Part shown: positions 29,466 to 40,447 of the stretch, piece by piece
Position numbering within the stretch: the stretch's first letter is position 1
Layout of the letters: every line of letters begins with the position of its first letter
Source of the DNA: Mycolicibacterium sp. P9-64
Lineage (GTDB): Bacteria > Actinomycetota > Actinomycetes > Mycobacteriales > Mycobacteriaceae
Direction of reading: 5' to 3'
Assembly (NCBI RefSeq): GCF_008329605.1
Contig: NZ_NPKO01000004.1
Location: 186,001-250,000 of the forward strand
DNA length: 64,000 nucleotides
Translations under genes and position numbers: made by a program
Notes under the pieces: generated by a model
Told to the model about the DNA's origin: nothing
Seen by the model: only the letters and a program-made list of their open reading frames with translations
Databases searched by the model: none

Positions 29466-29539
29466 CGGGGTGTAGCGCAGCTTGGTAGCGCATCCGCTTT
29501 GGGAGCGGAAGGCCGCAGGTTCAAATCCTGTCACCCCGA
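29466..29539 (+). tRNA. tRNA-Pro (anticodon TGG)
   Basis: Acceptor CGGGGTG/CACCCCG, anticodon stem TCCGC/GCGGA with loop TTTGGGA, T loop GTTCAAATC, discriminator A. CCA is not encoded. It lies 42 bp before tig, as in M. tuberculosis. Confidence 0.97.
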
Positions 29540-29580
29540 CACGGACCGACATTGAGCACACACATGCGAGGAGCAACAAC

Positions 29581-31029
29581 GTGAAGAGCACCGTCGAGAA
29601 GTTGAGCCCGACCCGGGTTCGCATCAACGTGGAGGTGCCCTTTTCGGAGCTCCAGCCGGACTTCGACCAGGCATTCAAGGAGATGGCCAAGCAGATCCGC
29701 ATGCCAGGGTTCCGCCCTGGCAAGGTGCCGGTGAAGCTGCTCGAGTCGCGCATCGACAAGCAGGCCATGCTCGACCAGGTCGTCGGCGAGGCCGTCCCGG
29801 GTCGCTACAGCGAGGCGGTCGCGAGCTCCGACGTGCAGCCCATCGGGCAGCCGGAGATCGAGGTCACCAACAAGGAGTACGGCCAGGACCTGACCTTCAC
29901 CGCCGAGGTGGACGTCCGGCCCGAGATCACGCTGCCCGACCTGAAGGCGCTGACCATCACCGTCGACCCGATCGAGGTCAAGGACGACGAGGTCGACACC
30001 GAGCTGGAGAACCTCCGGGCCCGGTTCGGCACGCTGACCGGTGTCGAGCGCGGCGCGCAGGACGGCGACTTCGTATCGATCGACCTGTCGGCCACCGCCG
30101 ACGGTGAGGACGTGCCGGAGGCCAAGACCGAGGGGCTGTCCCACGAGGTCGGCTCCGGCCAGCTCATCGAGGGTCTCGACGACGCCATCAAGGGCCTCAA
30201 GACCGACGAGAGCGCAGTGTTCACCACCACGCTGGTCGCTGGCGAGCACGCCGGCCAGGAAGCTCAGGTCACCGTCACGGTCAAGTCGGTCAAGGAGCGC
30301 GAGCTGCCCGAGCCCGACGACGAATTCGCCCAGCTGGCAAGCGAATTCGACACCATCGCCGAGCTCAAGGAGAGCCTCGTCGAGCAGGTGAAGCGGGTCA
30401 AGCGCATCAACCAGGCCGAGCAGATCCGCGACAAGGCGCTCGAGACGCTGCTCGACGAGGTCGAGGTTCCGCTGCCGGAGGCCGTCGTGCAGGCGCAGGT
30501 CGACGACACGCTGCACAACGCCATCCACGGGCTCGACCACGACGAGGCGGCATTCGTCGAGGCGCTGGAGAAGGAAGGCAGCACCCGCGAGGAGTTCGAC
30601 GCCGACAACCGCAACAACGCGGAGAAGGCCGTCAAGACGCAGCTGCTCATGGACGCCGTCGCCGACCACCTCGACGTGCAGGTCGGACAGAACGACCTGA
30701 CCGAGCGGCTGGTGCTGATGTCGCGCCAGTACGGCATCGAGCCCCAGCAGCTGCTGCAGGTGCTTCAGCAGAACAACCAGCTGCCCGCGATGTTCGCCGA
30801 CGTGCGGCGCGGCCTGACCATCGCCGCCGTCGTGCACGGCGCCACGGTCAAGGACACCGACGGCAACGACATCGACACCGACGAGTTCTTCGGCCCGCCC
30901 GCCTCCGCGGAGAGCATCGAGGACAGCGTCGCGGCAGCCCTCGAGGCGAGCGGCGAGGACGACTCGGAGGCAGGCTCTGACGTCAGCGACGTCAGCGACG
31001 CCGAGAGTGCTGACGACGTCGACAAGTGA
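29581..31029 (+). CDS. tig: Trigger factor, ribosome-associated chaperone/prolyl isomerase
   Basis: 482 residues. N-terminal ribosome-binding domain with the FRPGKVP signature ([15 protein letters not shown], near residue 42), an FKBP-type PPIase domain at about 150-245 ([15 protein letters not shown]), a helical C-terminal chaperone domain, and a long acidic tail of repeated DVSD/DAES-type segments. It binds nascent chains at the ribosome exit. GTG 29581 has GAGGAG upstream; earlier in-frame codons run into the tRNA-Pro gene. A strong terminator follows before clpP1. Confidence 0.96.
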   Translation: MKSTVEKLSPTRVRINVEVPFSELQPDFDQAFKEMAKQIRMPGFRPGKVPVKLLESRIDKQAMLDQVVGEAVPGRYSEAVASSDVQPIGQPEIEVTNKEYGQDLTFTAEVDVRPEITLPDLKALTITVDPIEVKDDEVDTELENLRARFGTLTGVERGAQDGDFVSIDLSATADGEDVPEAKTEGLSHEVGSGQLIEGLDDAIKGLKTDESAVFTTTLVAGEHAGQEAQVTVTVKSVKERELPEPDDEFAQLASEFDTIAELKESLVEQVKRVKRINQAEQIRDKALETLLDEVEVPLPEAVVQAQVDDTLHNAIHGLDHDEAAFVEALEKEGSTREEFDADNRNNAEKAVKTQLLMDAVADHLDVQVGQNDLTERLVLMSRQYGIEPQQLLQVLQQNNQLPAMFADVRRGLTIAAVVHGATVKDTDGNDIDTDEFFGPPASAESIEDSVAAALEASGEDDSEAGSDVSDVSDAESADDVDK

Positions 31030-31038
31030 CGCTGTGAG

Positions 31039-31080
31039 CGAACGCGCAGGCGCCGGGGACTCTCCGGCGCCGTGCGTTCG
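31039..31080 (+). terminator. Strong hairpin terminator between tig and clpP1
   Basis: CGAACGCGCAGGCGCCGG pairs with CCGGCGCCGTGCGTTCG across a 7-base loop, with one small bulge, 10 bp after the tig stop. Only a short TT follows, as is common in mycobacteria. It separates tig from the clpP1P2 transcript. Confidence 0.75.
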
Positions 31081-31095
31081 TTAGTGTCGGTGAAC

Positions 31096-31143
31096 ATGAA
31101 TGGCGAGTACGAATACTCGAAGAAAGCAGGGATCCAGTCGTGA
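31096..31143 (+). CDS. Possible 15-residue leader peptide overlapping the clpP1 start
   Basis: ATG 31096 opens a 15-codon frame ([15 protein letters not shown]) whose TGA overlaps the clpP1 GTG as GTGA, the same junction used between real genes elsewhere in the window. Its own ribosome-binding site is weak. It could couple clpP1 translation to an upstream ORF or be chance. Confidence 0.35.
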   Translation: MNGEYEYSKKAGIQS

Positions 31144-31751
31144 CTGACATGCGTGGCGCATCGTCCGGGCTCAACCTCGTCGACTCCGTCTATGAGCGGT
31201 TGCTCTCCGAACGCATCATCTTCCTCGGCTCGCAGGTCGACGACGACATCGCCAACCGGCTGTGCGCGCAGATCCTGCTGCTGTCGGCGGAGGACCCGAC
31301 GAAGGACATCAACCTCTACATCAACTCGCCCGGCGGCTCGATCAGCGCAGGCATGGCGATCTACGACACCATGGTGCTGGCGCCGTGCGACGTCGCGACC
31401 TACGCGATGGGCATGGCCGCGTCGATGGGTGAATTCCTGCTCGCCGCGGGCACCAAGGGCAAGCGTTACGCGCTGCCTCACGCGCGCATCCTGATGCACC
31501 AGCCGCTTGGTGGTGTGACGGGCAGCGCGTCGGACATCGCCATTCAGGCCGAGCAGTTCGCGGTCATCAAGAAGGAGATGTTCCGGCTCAACGCCGAGTT
31601 CACCGGCCAGACGCTCGAGCGCATCGAGACCGACTCGGACCGCGACCGCTGGTTTACGGCTCCCGAGGCGTTGGAGTACGGCTTCGTCGACCACATCATC
31701 ACCAGTGCCAACCTGAACGGTTCGGGACCGACGGCAGGACTAGACAAATGA
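31140..31751 (+). CDS. clpP1: ATP-dependent Clp protease proteolytic subunit 1
   Basis: 203-residue serine peptidase. Nucleophile Ser in [10 protein letters not shown], His in ILMHQPLGG, and the Asp in the DSDRDRWFT region complete the triad. [16 protein letters not shown] is the conserved oxyanion/head segment. In mycobacteria ClpP1 and ClpP2 form a mixed tetradecamer fed by ClpX or ClpC1 and are essential. The GTG start aligns with the usual VTDMR start. clpP2 overlaps its stop (ATGA). Confidence 0.96.
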   Translation: MTDMRGASSGLNLVDSVYERLLSERIIFLGSQVDDDIANRLCAQILLLSAEDPTKDINLYINSPGGSISAGMAIYDTMVLAPCDVATYAMGMAASMGEFLLAAGTKGKRYALPHARILMHQPLGGVTGSASDIAIQAEQFAVIKKEMFRLNAEFTGQTLERIETDSDRDRWFTAPEALEYGFVDHIITSANLNGSGPTAGLDK

Positions 31752-32395
31752 CCGATCACACGGATCCCCGCTTGCAGCCGCAGGCCCGCTACATCCTGCC
31801 GTCGTTCATCGAGCACAGCAGCTTCGGCATGAAGGAATCCAACCCGTACAACAAGCTGTTCGAGGAACGCATCATCTTCCTCGGTGTGCAGGTCGACGAC
31901 GCCTCGGCGAACGACATCATGGCGCAGCTGTTGGTGCTGGAGTCCCTGGACCCCGATCGCGACATCACCATGTACATCAATTCGCCTGGTGGCTCGTTCA
32001 CCTCGCTGATGGCGATCTACGACACCATGCAGTACGTACGCGCCGACATCCAGACGGTCTGCCTCGGTCAGGCCGCCTCCGCCGCAGCAGTGCTGCTGGC
32101 CGCGGGCACGCCCGGCAAGCGCCTGGCACTGCCCAACGCGCGGATCCTGATCCACCAGCCGTCGCTGGGTGGCGTGATCCAGGGCCAGTTCTCGGACCTG
32201 GAGATCCAGGCTGCGGAGATCGAGCGGATGCGCACCCTGATGGAAGTGACGCTGGCCAATCACACCGGCAGGACGCCCGAACAGATTCGCAAGGACACCG
32301 ACCGCGACAAGATCCTCACGGCTGCCGATGCCAAGGAATACGGGATCATCGACACGGTCCTGGAGTACCGCAAGCTCTCCGCGCAGAACGCCTGA
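31748..32395 (+). CDS. clpP2: ATP-dependent Clp protease proteolytic subunit 2
   Basis: 215 residues. Triad: Ser in [11 protein letters not shown], His in [10 protein letters not shown], Asp in KDTDRDK. An N-terminal extension (about 15 residues before [10 protein letters not shown]) is typical of ClpP2 and is processed on assembly. It pairs with ClpP1 in one barrel. The ATG overlaps the clpP1 stop by four bases, giving near-equal synthesis of the two subunits. A 270-bp gap precedes clpX, so clpX probably has its own promoter. Confidence 0.96.
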   Translation: MTDHTDPRLQPQARYILPSFIEHSSFGMKESNPYNKLFEERIIFLGVQVDDASANDIMAQLLVLESLDPDRDITMYINSPGGSFTSLMAIYDTMQYVRADIQTVCLGQAASAAAVLLAAGTPGKRLALPNARILIHQPSLGGVIQGQFSDLEIQAAEIERMRTLMEVTLANHTGRTPEQIRKDTDRDKILTAADAKEYGIIDTVLEYRKLSAQNA

Positions 32396-32665
32396 TCGCC
32401 CGTCGGGACACCGGGTACGTTGGATGCCAGGTCTCTCGAAGCGGTAACGGCGGCGACACGCCAACGACACGGCGGCGCGTTCCGACGGGCTGCGGGGGAC
32501 GGCAGGAGATATGTTCTCCTCCAACGCAGGTAAATATCACCGACGCGATTCGGCTTTATCGGTCGCATGGCGCCGGAGCAAGCGGGTAGCGTCGGGAAAT
32601 ACACCAGAGGTGGCCCCCGGAGCGACCCTCACCGACGGCTAACAGGAAAGTAGGCCCGCAGGGAC

Positions 32666-33946
32666 ATGGCACGCATTGGAGATGGCGGCGACCTGCTGAA
32701 GTGCTCGTTCTGTGGCAAGAGTCAAAAGCAGGTCAAGAAGCTCATTGCCGGGCCAGGCGTGTACATCTGCGACGAGTGCATCGATCTGTGCAACGAGATC
32801 ATCGAGGAAGAGCTGGCCGACGCCGATGACGTCAAGCTCGACGAGCTTCCCAAGCCTGCGGAGATCCGCGAGTTCCTCGAGGGCTACGTCATCGGTCAGG
32901 ACACCGCCAAGCGGACACTGGCCGTTGCGGTCTACAACCATTACAAGCGCATTCAGGCGCAGGAGAAGACGCGCGACTCGCGCGCCGAGCCCGTCGAGTT
33001 GGCCAAGTCCAACATCCTGATGCTGGGCCCCACCGGCTGCGGCAAGACCTACCTGGCGCAGACGCTGGCCAAGATGCTCAACGTGCCGTTCGCCATCGCC
33101 GACGCCACCGCCCTCACCGAGGCCGGTTACGTCGGTGAGGACGTCGAGAACATTCTGCTCAAGCTGATCCAGGCCGCCGACTACGACGTCAAGCGCGCCG
33201 AGACCGGCATCATCTACATCGACGAGGTCGACAAGATCGCCCGCAAGAGCGAGAACCCGTCGATCACCCGTGACGTCTCCGGTGAGGGCGTGCAGCAGGC
33301 GCTCCTCAAGATCCTGGAGGGCACGCAGGCGTCGGTGCCTCCCCAGGGCGGGCGCAAGCACCCGCACCAGGAGTTCATCCAGATCGACACCACCAACGTG
33401 CTGTTCATCGTGGCGGGTGCCTTCGCTGGCCTGGAGAAGATCGTGTCCGACCGGGTCGGCAAGCGTGGCCTTGGCTTCGGTGCCGAGGTCCGTTCCAAGG
33501 CCGAGATCGACACCCAGGACCACTTCGCCGAGGTCATGCCCGAGGATCTGATCAAGTTCGGCTTGATTCCCGAGTTCATCGGCCGCCTGCCGGTCGTCGC
33601 ATCGGTGACCAACCTCGACAAGGAATCGTTGGTCACGATCCTCTCGGAGCCCAAGAACGCCTTGGTCAAGCAGTACAACCGGTTGTTCGAGATGGACGGC
33701 GTCGAGCTGGAGTTCACCGAGGACGCGCTGGAGGCCATCGCCGATCAGGCGATCCACCGCGGCACCGGCGCTCGTGGTCTGCGCGCCATCATGGAGGAAG
33801 TCCTGCTGCCGGTGATGTACGACATCCCCAGCCGCGACGACGTCGCCAAGGTCGTGGTGACCAAGGAGACCGTCGAGGACAACGTGTTGCCGACGATCGT
33901 GCCGCGCAAGCCAACGCGCACCGAGCGTCGCGACAAGAGCGCCTAG
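32666..33946 (+). CDS. clpX: ATP-dependent Clp protease ATP-binding subunit ClpX
   Basis: 426-residue AAA+ unfoldase. N-terminal C4 zinc-binding domain (CSFC...CDEC, about residues 13-40), Walker A GPTGCGKT (about 120), Walker [11 protein letters not shown], then pore loop and sensor regions ([23 protein letters not shown]). It delivers substrates, including ssrA-tagged proteins, to ClpP1P2. The 270 bp upstream holds no gene; I see only a short AGGAGA/TCTCCT inverted repeat near 32502. Confidence 0.96.
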   Translation: MARIGDGGDLLKCSFCGKSQKQVKKLIAGPGVYICDECIDLCNEIIEEELADADDVKLDELPKPAEIREFLEGYVIGQDTAKRTLAVAVYNHYKRIQAQEKTRDSRAEPVELAKSNILMLGPTGCGKTYLAQTLAKMLNVPFAIADATALTEAGYVGEDVENILLKLIQAADYDVKRAETGIIYIDEVDKIARKSENPSITRDVSGEGVQQALLKILEGTQASVPPQGGRKHPHQEFIQIDTTNVLFIVAGAFAGLEKIVSDRVGKRGLGFGAEVRSKAEIDTQDHFAEVMPEDLIKFGLIPEFIGRLPVVASVTNLDKESLVTILSEPKNALVKQYNRLFEMDGVELEFTEDALEAIADQAIHRGTGARGLRAIMEEVLLPVMYDIPSRDDVAKVVVTKETVEDNVLPTIVPRKPTRTERRDKSA

Positions 33947-33955
33947 TCCTTCGTT

Positions 33956-34000
33956 TGCACTGAGGGCCGTGAATCATCGTGATTCACGGCCCTCAGTGCA
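33956..34000. terminator. Bidirectional terminator with a perfect 21-bp stem
   Basis: The arms 33956-33976 and 33980-34000 are exact complements with a 3-base TCG loop (outer part TGCACTGAGGGCCGTGAATC). It sits 9 bp after clpX and 73 bp before the end of the convergent glycosyltransferase gene, so it can end transcripts from both sides. Confidence 0.85.
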
Positions 34001-34073
34001 TTCAATGACGCCGTGACCGAGGCCTCCTGAATGCCGACGGGTTCGCGTGGGCGACAGAACGGATCAGCACAGC

Positions 34074-35375
34074 TCATCGTCTACCTGCCGGATGCCGCTC
34101 CTTGATCACCTCGTGGACGAGTGCCGCGATCTCGGCGATGCCGTCGCGCTGGGCGAAGGCCGCCTCGAATTCGCGGGCACGACGCAGATAGGGTCCGTCG
34201 TCGAGGATCTCGCGCACCGCACCGCGGATCATCGACGGTGACGGTGTCCCAGTCTTGAGGTTGATCCCGACCCCCGCCCACGCCACCCGCGCCGCGACCT
34301 CCGGCTTGTCGTCGGTGCTGCCCGCCACGACCAAGGGCACGCCGGTCGACACCGCGCGCTGCACCGCGCCGTACCCGCCGTTGGTGACCATCACGTTGAC
34401 CTTCGGCATCAGGACGTCGTACGGAATGTATTCGGCGACGTGAGTATTCGACGGCAATGCCACGTTGATGTCGGCGACGTCGCGGCCGCCCGTCGTCACC
34501 ACCAGCGTGACGTCCTCATCGGCAAGCGCTTCGATGGTCGGCTCGATGAGGCGGGACAGGTCGCCGTGATCGATGGTGCCCTGGGTGACGTGGACGACCG
34601 GGCGATCGTCATCGAGCCGGGTCCACCACCGCGGCGGCACGTACTTGTGCGCCGACGGCGGGTGCACCGCACCGACGAACCTGACGTTGGGCGCCAGGTC
34701 GCTGCGCGGGTACTCGAAGCTGGGCACCGTCGGCACGATGTAGCGGTCGGCGAGCACGCCGACGTCGAGCAGGAATACCGGCAGCCGACGGCCGCCGAGC
34801 GCGGCCACCATGGCGTCGCCTGCCCGATGTGCCTCCCGGAGGATCACGTTGTGCACCAACAGGTTCAGTGCACGGTTGCGCAGCCGTCCCCACCCGCCGA
34901 TGCCGGGAGGCAGCCCCATCCCGCTGGGGGCGGTGTCGCGGCTCGACAACATCAGCGGGGTCGGGGTGTAGTACAGCACCGGGGGGCGCTTCGCCGGGTC
35001 GCCGAGCAGCAACGGGATGATCCCGAAGAAGCCGAAGTCGACGATGATCGCGTCGAAGCGGGTTTTGGCCATCGCCGCCGCCAACTCGGCGGCCTGGTGC
35101 GGCATCGGGTTGAGGAACAGCCGGATGATGCCGTCGTTGAGCGCCTTGATGGGCGTCATCTTCCCGCGATCGTCCGCGTTGAAGGCCGAATCGTCGAAGT
35201 CGGCGACCGCAGGCAGCGGATGTGGTTGCGCGCCAGTGGCGTACACGACGTCGCTGTGCGCAGCGCCCGTCATCACGGTGACGTTGTCACCGCGCGAGAC
35301 CAGGTCCTGTGCAACGGCCAGCAGCGGGCTGATGTGCCCGACGGGGGACAGCGCGGCAATGAGAATCTGGGCCAT
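34074..35375 (-). CDS. GT1-family (UGT/MGT-like) glycosyltransferase, copy 1
   Basis: 433 residues, GT-B fold. N-terminal domain starts MAQILIAALSPVGHISPLL with the acceptor-side His. The C-terminal nucleotide-sugar domain has VTNGGYGAVQRAVSTGVPLV and DKPEVAARV, matching the GT1 signature with Asn in place of the first His of HGG. It transfers a sugar to a lipid or small molecule; in mycobacteria relatives decorate glycopeptidolipids or phenolic glycolipids. It is highly similar to the gene at 35727-37037, from which it is separated only by a small membrane-protein gene. Confidence 0.88.
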   Translation of the reverse strand: MAQILIAALSPVGHISPLLAVAQDLVSRGDNVTVMTGAAHSDVVYATGAQPHPLPAVADFDDSAFNADDRGKMTPIKALNDGIIRLFLNPMPHQAAELAAAMAKTRFDAIIVDFGFFGIIPLLLGDPAKRPPVLYYTPTPLMLSSRDTAPSGMGLPPGIGGWGRLRNRALNLLVHNVILREAHRAGDAMVAALGGRRLPVFLLDVGVLADRYIVPTVPSFEYPRSDLAPNVRFVGAVHPPSAHKYVPPRWWTRLDDDRPVVHVTQGTIDHGDLSRLIEPTIEALADEDVTLVVTTGGRDVADINVALPSNTHVAEYIPYDVLMPKVNVMVTNGGYGAVQRAVSTGVPLVVAGSTDDKPEVAARVAWAGVGINLKTGTPSPSMIRGAVREILDDGPYLRRAREFEAAFAQRDGIAEIAALVHEVIKERHPAGRR

Positions 35376-35377
35376 GG

Positions 35378-35734
35378 TTAGTGCATCACCGCCAGGGCGG
35401 ATTCACGAGGCTCGCGCACGGCCGACATGAACAGCACCCGATGGGTGTAGGCCGGTGCGCCTGCGGGTTGGATGACGGTCGCGAACTGCACGGCCGTGGC
35501 ACCCGGGGTTGCGGTCGCCCGGACGGCGGACAGCACGCCGTCGTAGTCGGTCGCCGGGTCGACGCCGGTCAGCTCGTACCAGTCCGACCAGCCGCCGACC
35601 CCCGCCTCGCGCCACAGGAGGGTGGGCTCGGGCTCGATCGCGCGCTTCTCGGTGCGCCACTGGCGCAATGCACATACCAAGTACCACAGCAGGACTCCGG
35701 CCGCGAGGATGGGCAGGGTCACATCCTCAGACAT
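35378..35734 (-). CDS. Small membrane-anchored protein between two glycosyltransferases
   Basis: 118 residues. One N-terminal membrane helix (LPILAAGVLLWYLVCALRQW) followed by a soluble alpha/beta part (SDWYELTGVDPATDYDGVL...). No recognised domain. The start overlaps the end of the upstream glycosyltransferase gene by 8 bp and its stop is 2 bp from the next ATG, so the three genes form one tight unit. It could tether the enzymes to the membrane; this is inference from context. Confidence 0.8.
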   Translation of the reverse strand: MSEDVTLPILAAGVLLWYLVCALRQWRTEKRAIEPEPTLLWREAGVGGWSDWYELTGVDPATDYDGVLSAVRATATPGATAVQFATVIQPAGAPAYTHRVLFMSAVREPRESALAVMH

Positions 35735-37037
35735 GCTGGGCTGCCGTTCGGCGTTCCGCGATGGTCTCATCGACCAGGGCGGCGATCGCGGTGGCTCCGT
35801 CACGGCGGGCGTACGCCGTCTGCAGTCGTCGAGCCGACTGCCGGTACGGGCCTTCGTTGAGGACGGCGCACACGGCCCGCCGCACCTCGCCTGCGGTGGG
35901 CACACCGGTGCGCAGGTTCACCCCTGCCCCGAAGTACTCCACCCGGGCGGCGACCTCCGGCTTGTCTTCGGTGTTGCCCGCGACCACCAGCGGCACACCC
36001 GCCGTGAGCGCGCGCTGCACCGCGCCGTATCCGCCGTTGGTGACCATCACGTCGACCAACGGCAGCAGAACGTCGTGCGGGATGTACTCGGAAACGAACG
36101 TGTTGGGCGGCAACGGAGTTCGCAGCTGCGAAATGGGCCGCCCGCCCGTTGTGACCACCAACGTGACGTCCTCGTTGGCCAGTGCCTCGATGGTCGGCTC
36201 GATCAGCCTGGTCAGGTCGGCATTGTCGATCGTGCCCTGCGTGACGTGCACGACGGGCCGGTCGATGGACAACTCGTTCCACCACCGCGGCGCGATGAAG
36301 TCGTCGGCAGGCGGGGGAAGGACGGCGCCGACGAATCGCACGTGATCGGGCAGGTCACTGCGGTGGTACTCGAACTGGGGGATCGTCGGAGCGATCACCC
36401 GATCGGCGAGCAGCGCCGAGTCCAGAACGAACATCGGCAGTTTCGGCGATCCCAGCGCTGCGAGCATGGTGTCGGCGGCTTGATGCGACGGGCGCAGCGT
36501 GATCTCGTGCGTCAACACGTTCAGCACTCGGTTGCGGATGCGACCGAACGCCCCCTTGCCGGGCAGCAGGCCTGGGCCGCCAGGTGCGGTGTCCCGGCTC
36601 GACAGGAGCAGCGGTGTCGTGGAGTAGGCAAGAATCGGTGGGCGAGCGGCTCGCTTGTCCAGCAACATCGGAAGGATGCCGAGGAAGAACGCGTCGGCGA
36701 CGATCGCGTCGAAGCGGTGGGCGTCCATCAACTCCTCGAGTGCTGCCGCCTGGTGCGGCATCGGCCGGATGAAGAGGTGCGTGATGTCGAAGTTGATCCG
36801 CGCGACGCCGGAGGTCTCGGTACGGCCGGGCAGGTCGGCATCCAACGACGAGTCGTCGTAGTCGGCACCGTAGGGCAGCGGGTGCGGGATCGCACCGATG
36901 GCACGGATCTTGTCGGCATGTCGAGCCGAGGTCAGGAACGTGACGTCGTCGCCACGACTCACCAGGGCGCGGGCCGCGGTGAGAAGCGGGCCGACGTGCC
37001 CGATGGGTGGACTGGCTGCGAACAGGATCTCCGCCAC
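35727..37037 (-). CDS. GT1-family (UGT/MGT-like) glycosyltransferase, copy 2
   Basis: 436 residues, paralogue of the enzyme at 34074-35375. It shares long near-identical stretches such as RPVVHVTQGTID, LIEPTIEALA and VTNGGYGAVQRA. The N-terminal part is more divergent, as expected if acceptor specificity differs. The start GTG 37037 has GGGAG about 8 bases upstream; the open frame extends to 37097 but that part lacks family similarity and overlaps inverted repeats. It is first of the three-gene unit. Confidence 0.88.
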   Translation of the reverse strand: MAEILFAASPPIGHVGPLLTAARALVSRGDDVTFLTSARHADKIRAIGAIPHPLPYGADYDDSSLDADLPGRTETSGVARINFDITHLFIRPMPHQAAALEELMDAHRFDAIVADAFFLGILPMLLDKRAARPPILAYSTTPLLLSSRDTAPGGPGLLPGKGAFGRIRNRVLNVLTHEITLRPSHQAADTMLAALGSPKLPMFVLDSALLADRVIAPTIPQFEYHRSDLPDHVRFVGAVLPPPADDFIAPRWWNELSIDRPVVHVTQGTIDNADLTRLIEPTIEALANEDVTLVVTTGGRPISQLRTPLPPNTFVSEYIPHDVLLPLVDVMVTNGGYGAVQRALTAGVPLVVAGNTEDKPEVAARVEYFGAGVNLRTGVPTAGEVRRAVCAVLNEGPYRQSARRLQTAYARRDGATAIAALVDETIAERRTAAQHV

Positions 37038-37067
37038 GATGATCACTCCCTCGATGGTCTTGCGCGT

Positions 37068-37106
37068 GTATCGACGGGTTCGATACTTCGCGACCACCGG
37101 GTGGTC
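37068..37106 (-). promoter_or_regulatory. Two inverted repeats upstream of the glycosyltransferase unit
   Basis: GTATCGA-N5-TCGATAC at 37068-37086 and GACCACC-G-GGTGGTC at 37092-37106, both perfect, begin 31 bp before the glycosyltransferase start. The first has the size and symmetry of a TetR/MarR-type operator. No candidate regulator gene adjoins. The rest of the gap to fdhD (37107-37165) shows nothing. Confidence 0.5.
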
Positions 37107-37165
37107 CCGCTTGGAGGTTTTGTGGAGATCGGGTGGAGATTGCAGGTAGGAGCGTTCCTGGGGGA

Positions 37166-37988
37166 CTATCCGGCGTGTTTGACCCGGTCGGGCCGGGTGT
37201 AGACGTTCATGGATTCGCCGCGGAGAAACGCCACCAGGGTGAGCCCGGCCTGGCTGGCAAGATCGACGGCCAGCGAGGACGGCGCCGACACCGCGGCAAG
37301 CACCGGGATGCCGGCCATGATGGCCTTCTGGGTCAGTTCAAAGGACGCCCGCCCGCTGACCAGGAGCACGGTGCCCGACAGGGGTATCCGTCCGTCCTCG
37401 ACCGCCCAGCCGATCACCTTGTCGACGGCGTTGTGCCGCCCGATGTCCTCCCGCACGACGAGCATCGTGCCGTCGGCGTCGAACAGGGCGGCGCCGTGCA
37501 GCCCACCCGTGCTGGCGAACACGCGCTGCGCGCCGCGGAGTTGATCGGGCATCGCGGAAAGGGTCTCGGACCCGACCACGGTCGGGTCGTCGCCGGGGGA
37601 GTGACGGCTGATCGTCCGCACGGCGTCGATGGAACCCTTGCCACAGACGCCGCACGACGACGTGGTGTAGAAGTTGCGGGTGACGTCTACGTCCGGCATC
37701 GAGACGCCTGGCGCCAGGGCGACGTCGAGAACGTTGTAGGTGTTGGTTCCGTCCGGTCCCGTACCCCGGCAGTACTCGACTCTGGCGATGTCGTCGCGTT
37801 GGCCGATCACGCCCTCGGTGAGCAGAAACCCTTGTGCCAGTTCGACGTCGGAGCCCGGGGTGCGCATCGTGACGGTGATCGCGGAACCGTTGACGCGTAA
37901 CTCGAGCGGCTCCTCAACGACCAGGGTCTCGGGCCGGGTGGTGATCGTATCGGCGGTGAGATGACTCGCTCGCCGTCGTGCGGTGACC

Positions 37989-37996
<8 letters not shown>
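37166..37996 (-). CDS. fdhD: Formate dehydrogenase accessory sulfurtransferase FdhD
   Basis: 276 residues. FdhD receives sulfur from a cysteine desulfurase and passes it to the molybdenum cofactor of formate dehydrogenases. The essential CxxC loop is [10 protein letters not shown] (about residue 115), and the [14 protein letters not shown] motif of the family is intact. It follows fdhF with an 8-bp overlap (GTG 37996), so the maturase and its client are coupled, as in Rv2899c-Rv2900c. Confidence 0.95.
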
Positions 37997-40313
<2,317 letters not shown>

Positions 40314-40447
40314 GTATACAGACTAAGCCGCGCGTCCAGTTGGACGTACGGGACCAGCGGTGTGTGGTCGCCATCGTCGTACTCGACCGCGAATCGACCA
40401 CCATGTGGGTGCGATGGTCGCGATCCGAGGGTTCCCGCGGACTCGGG

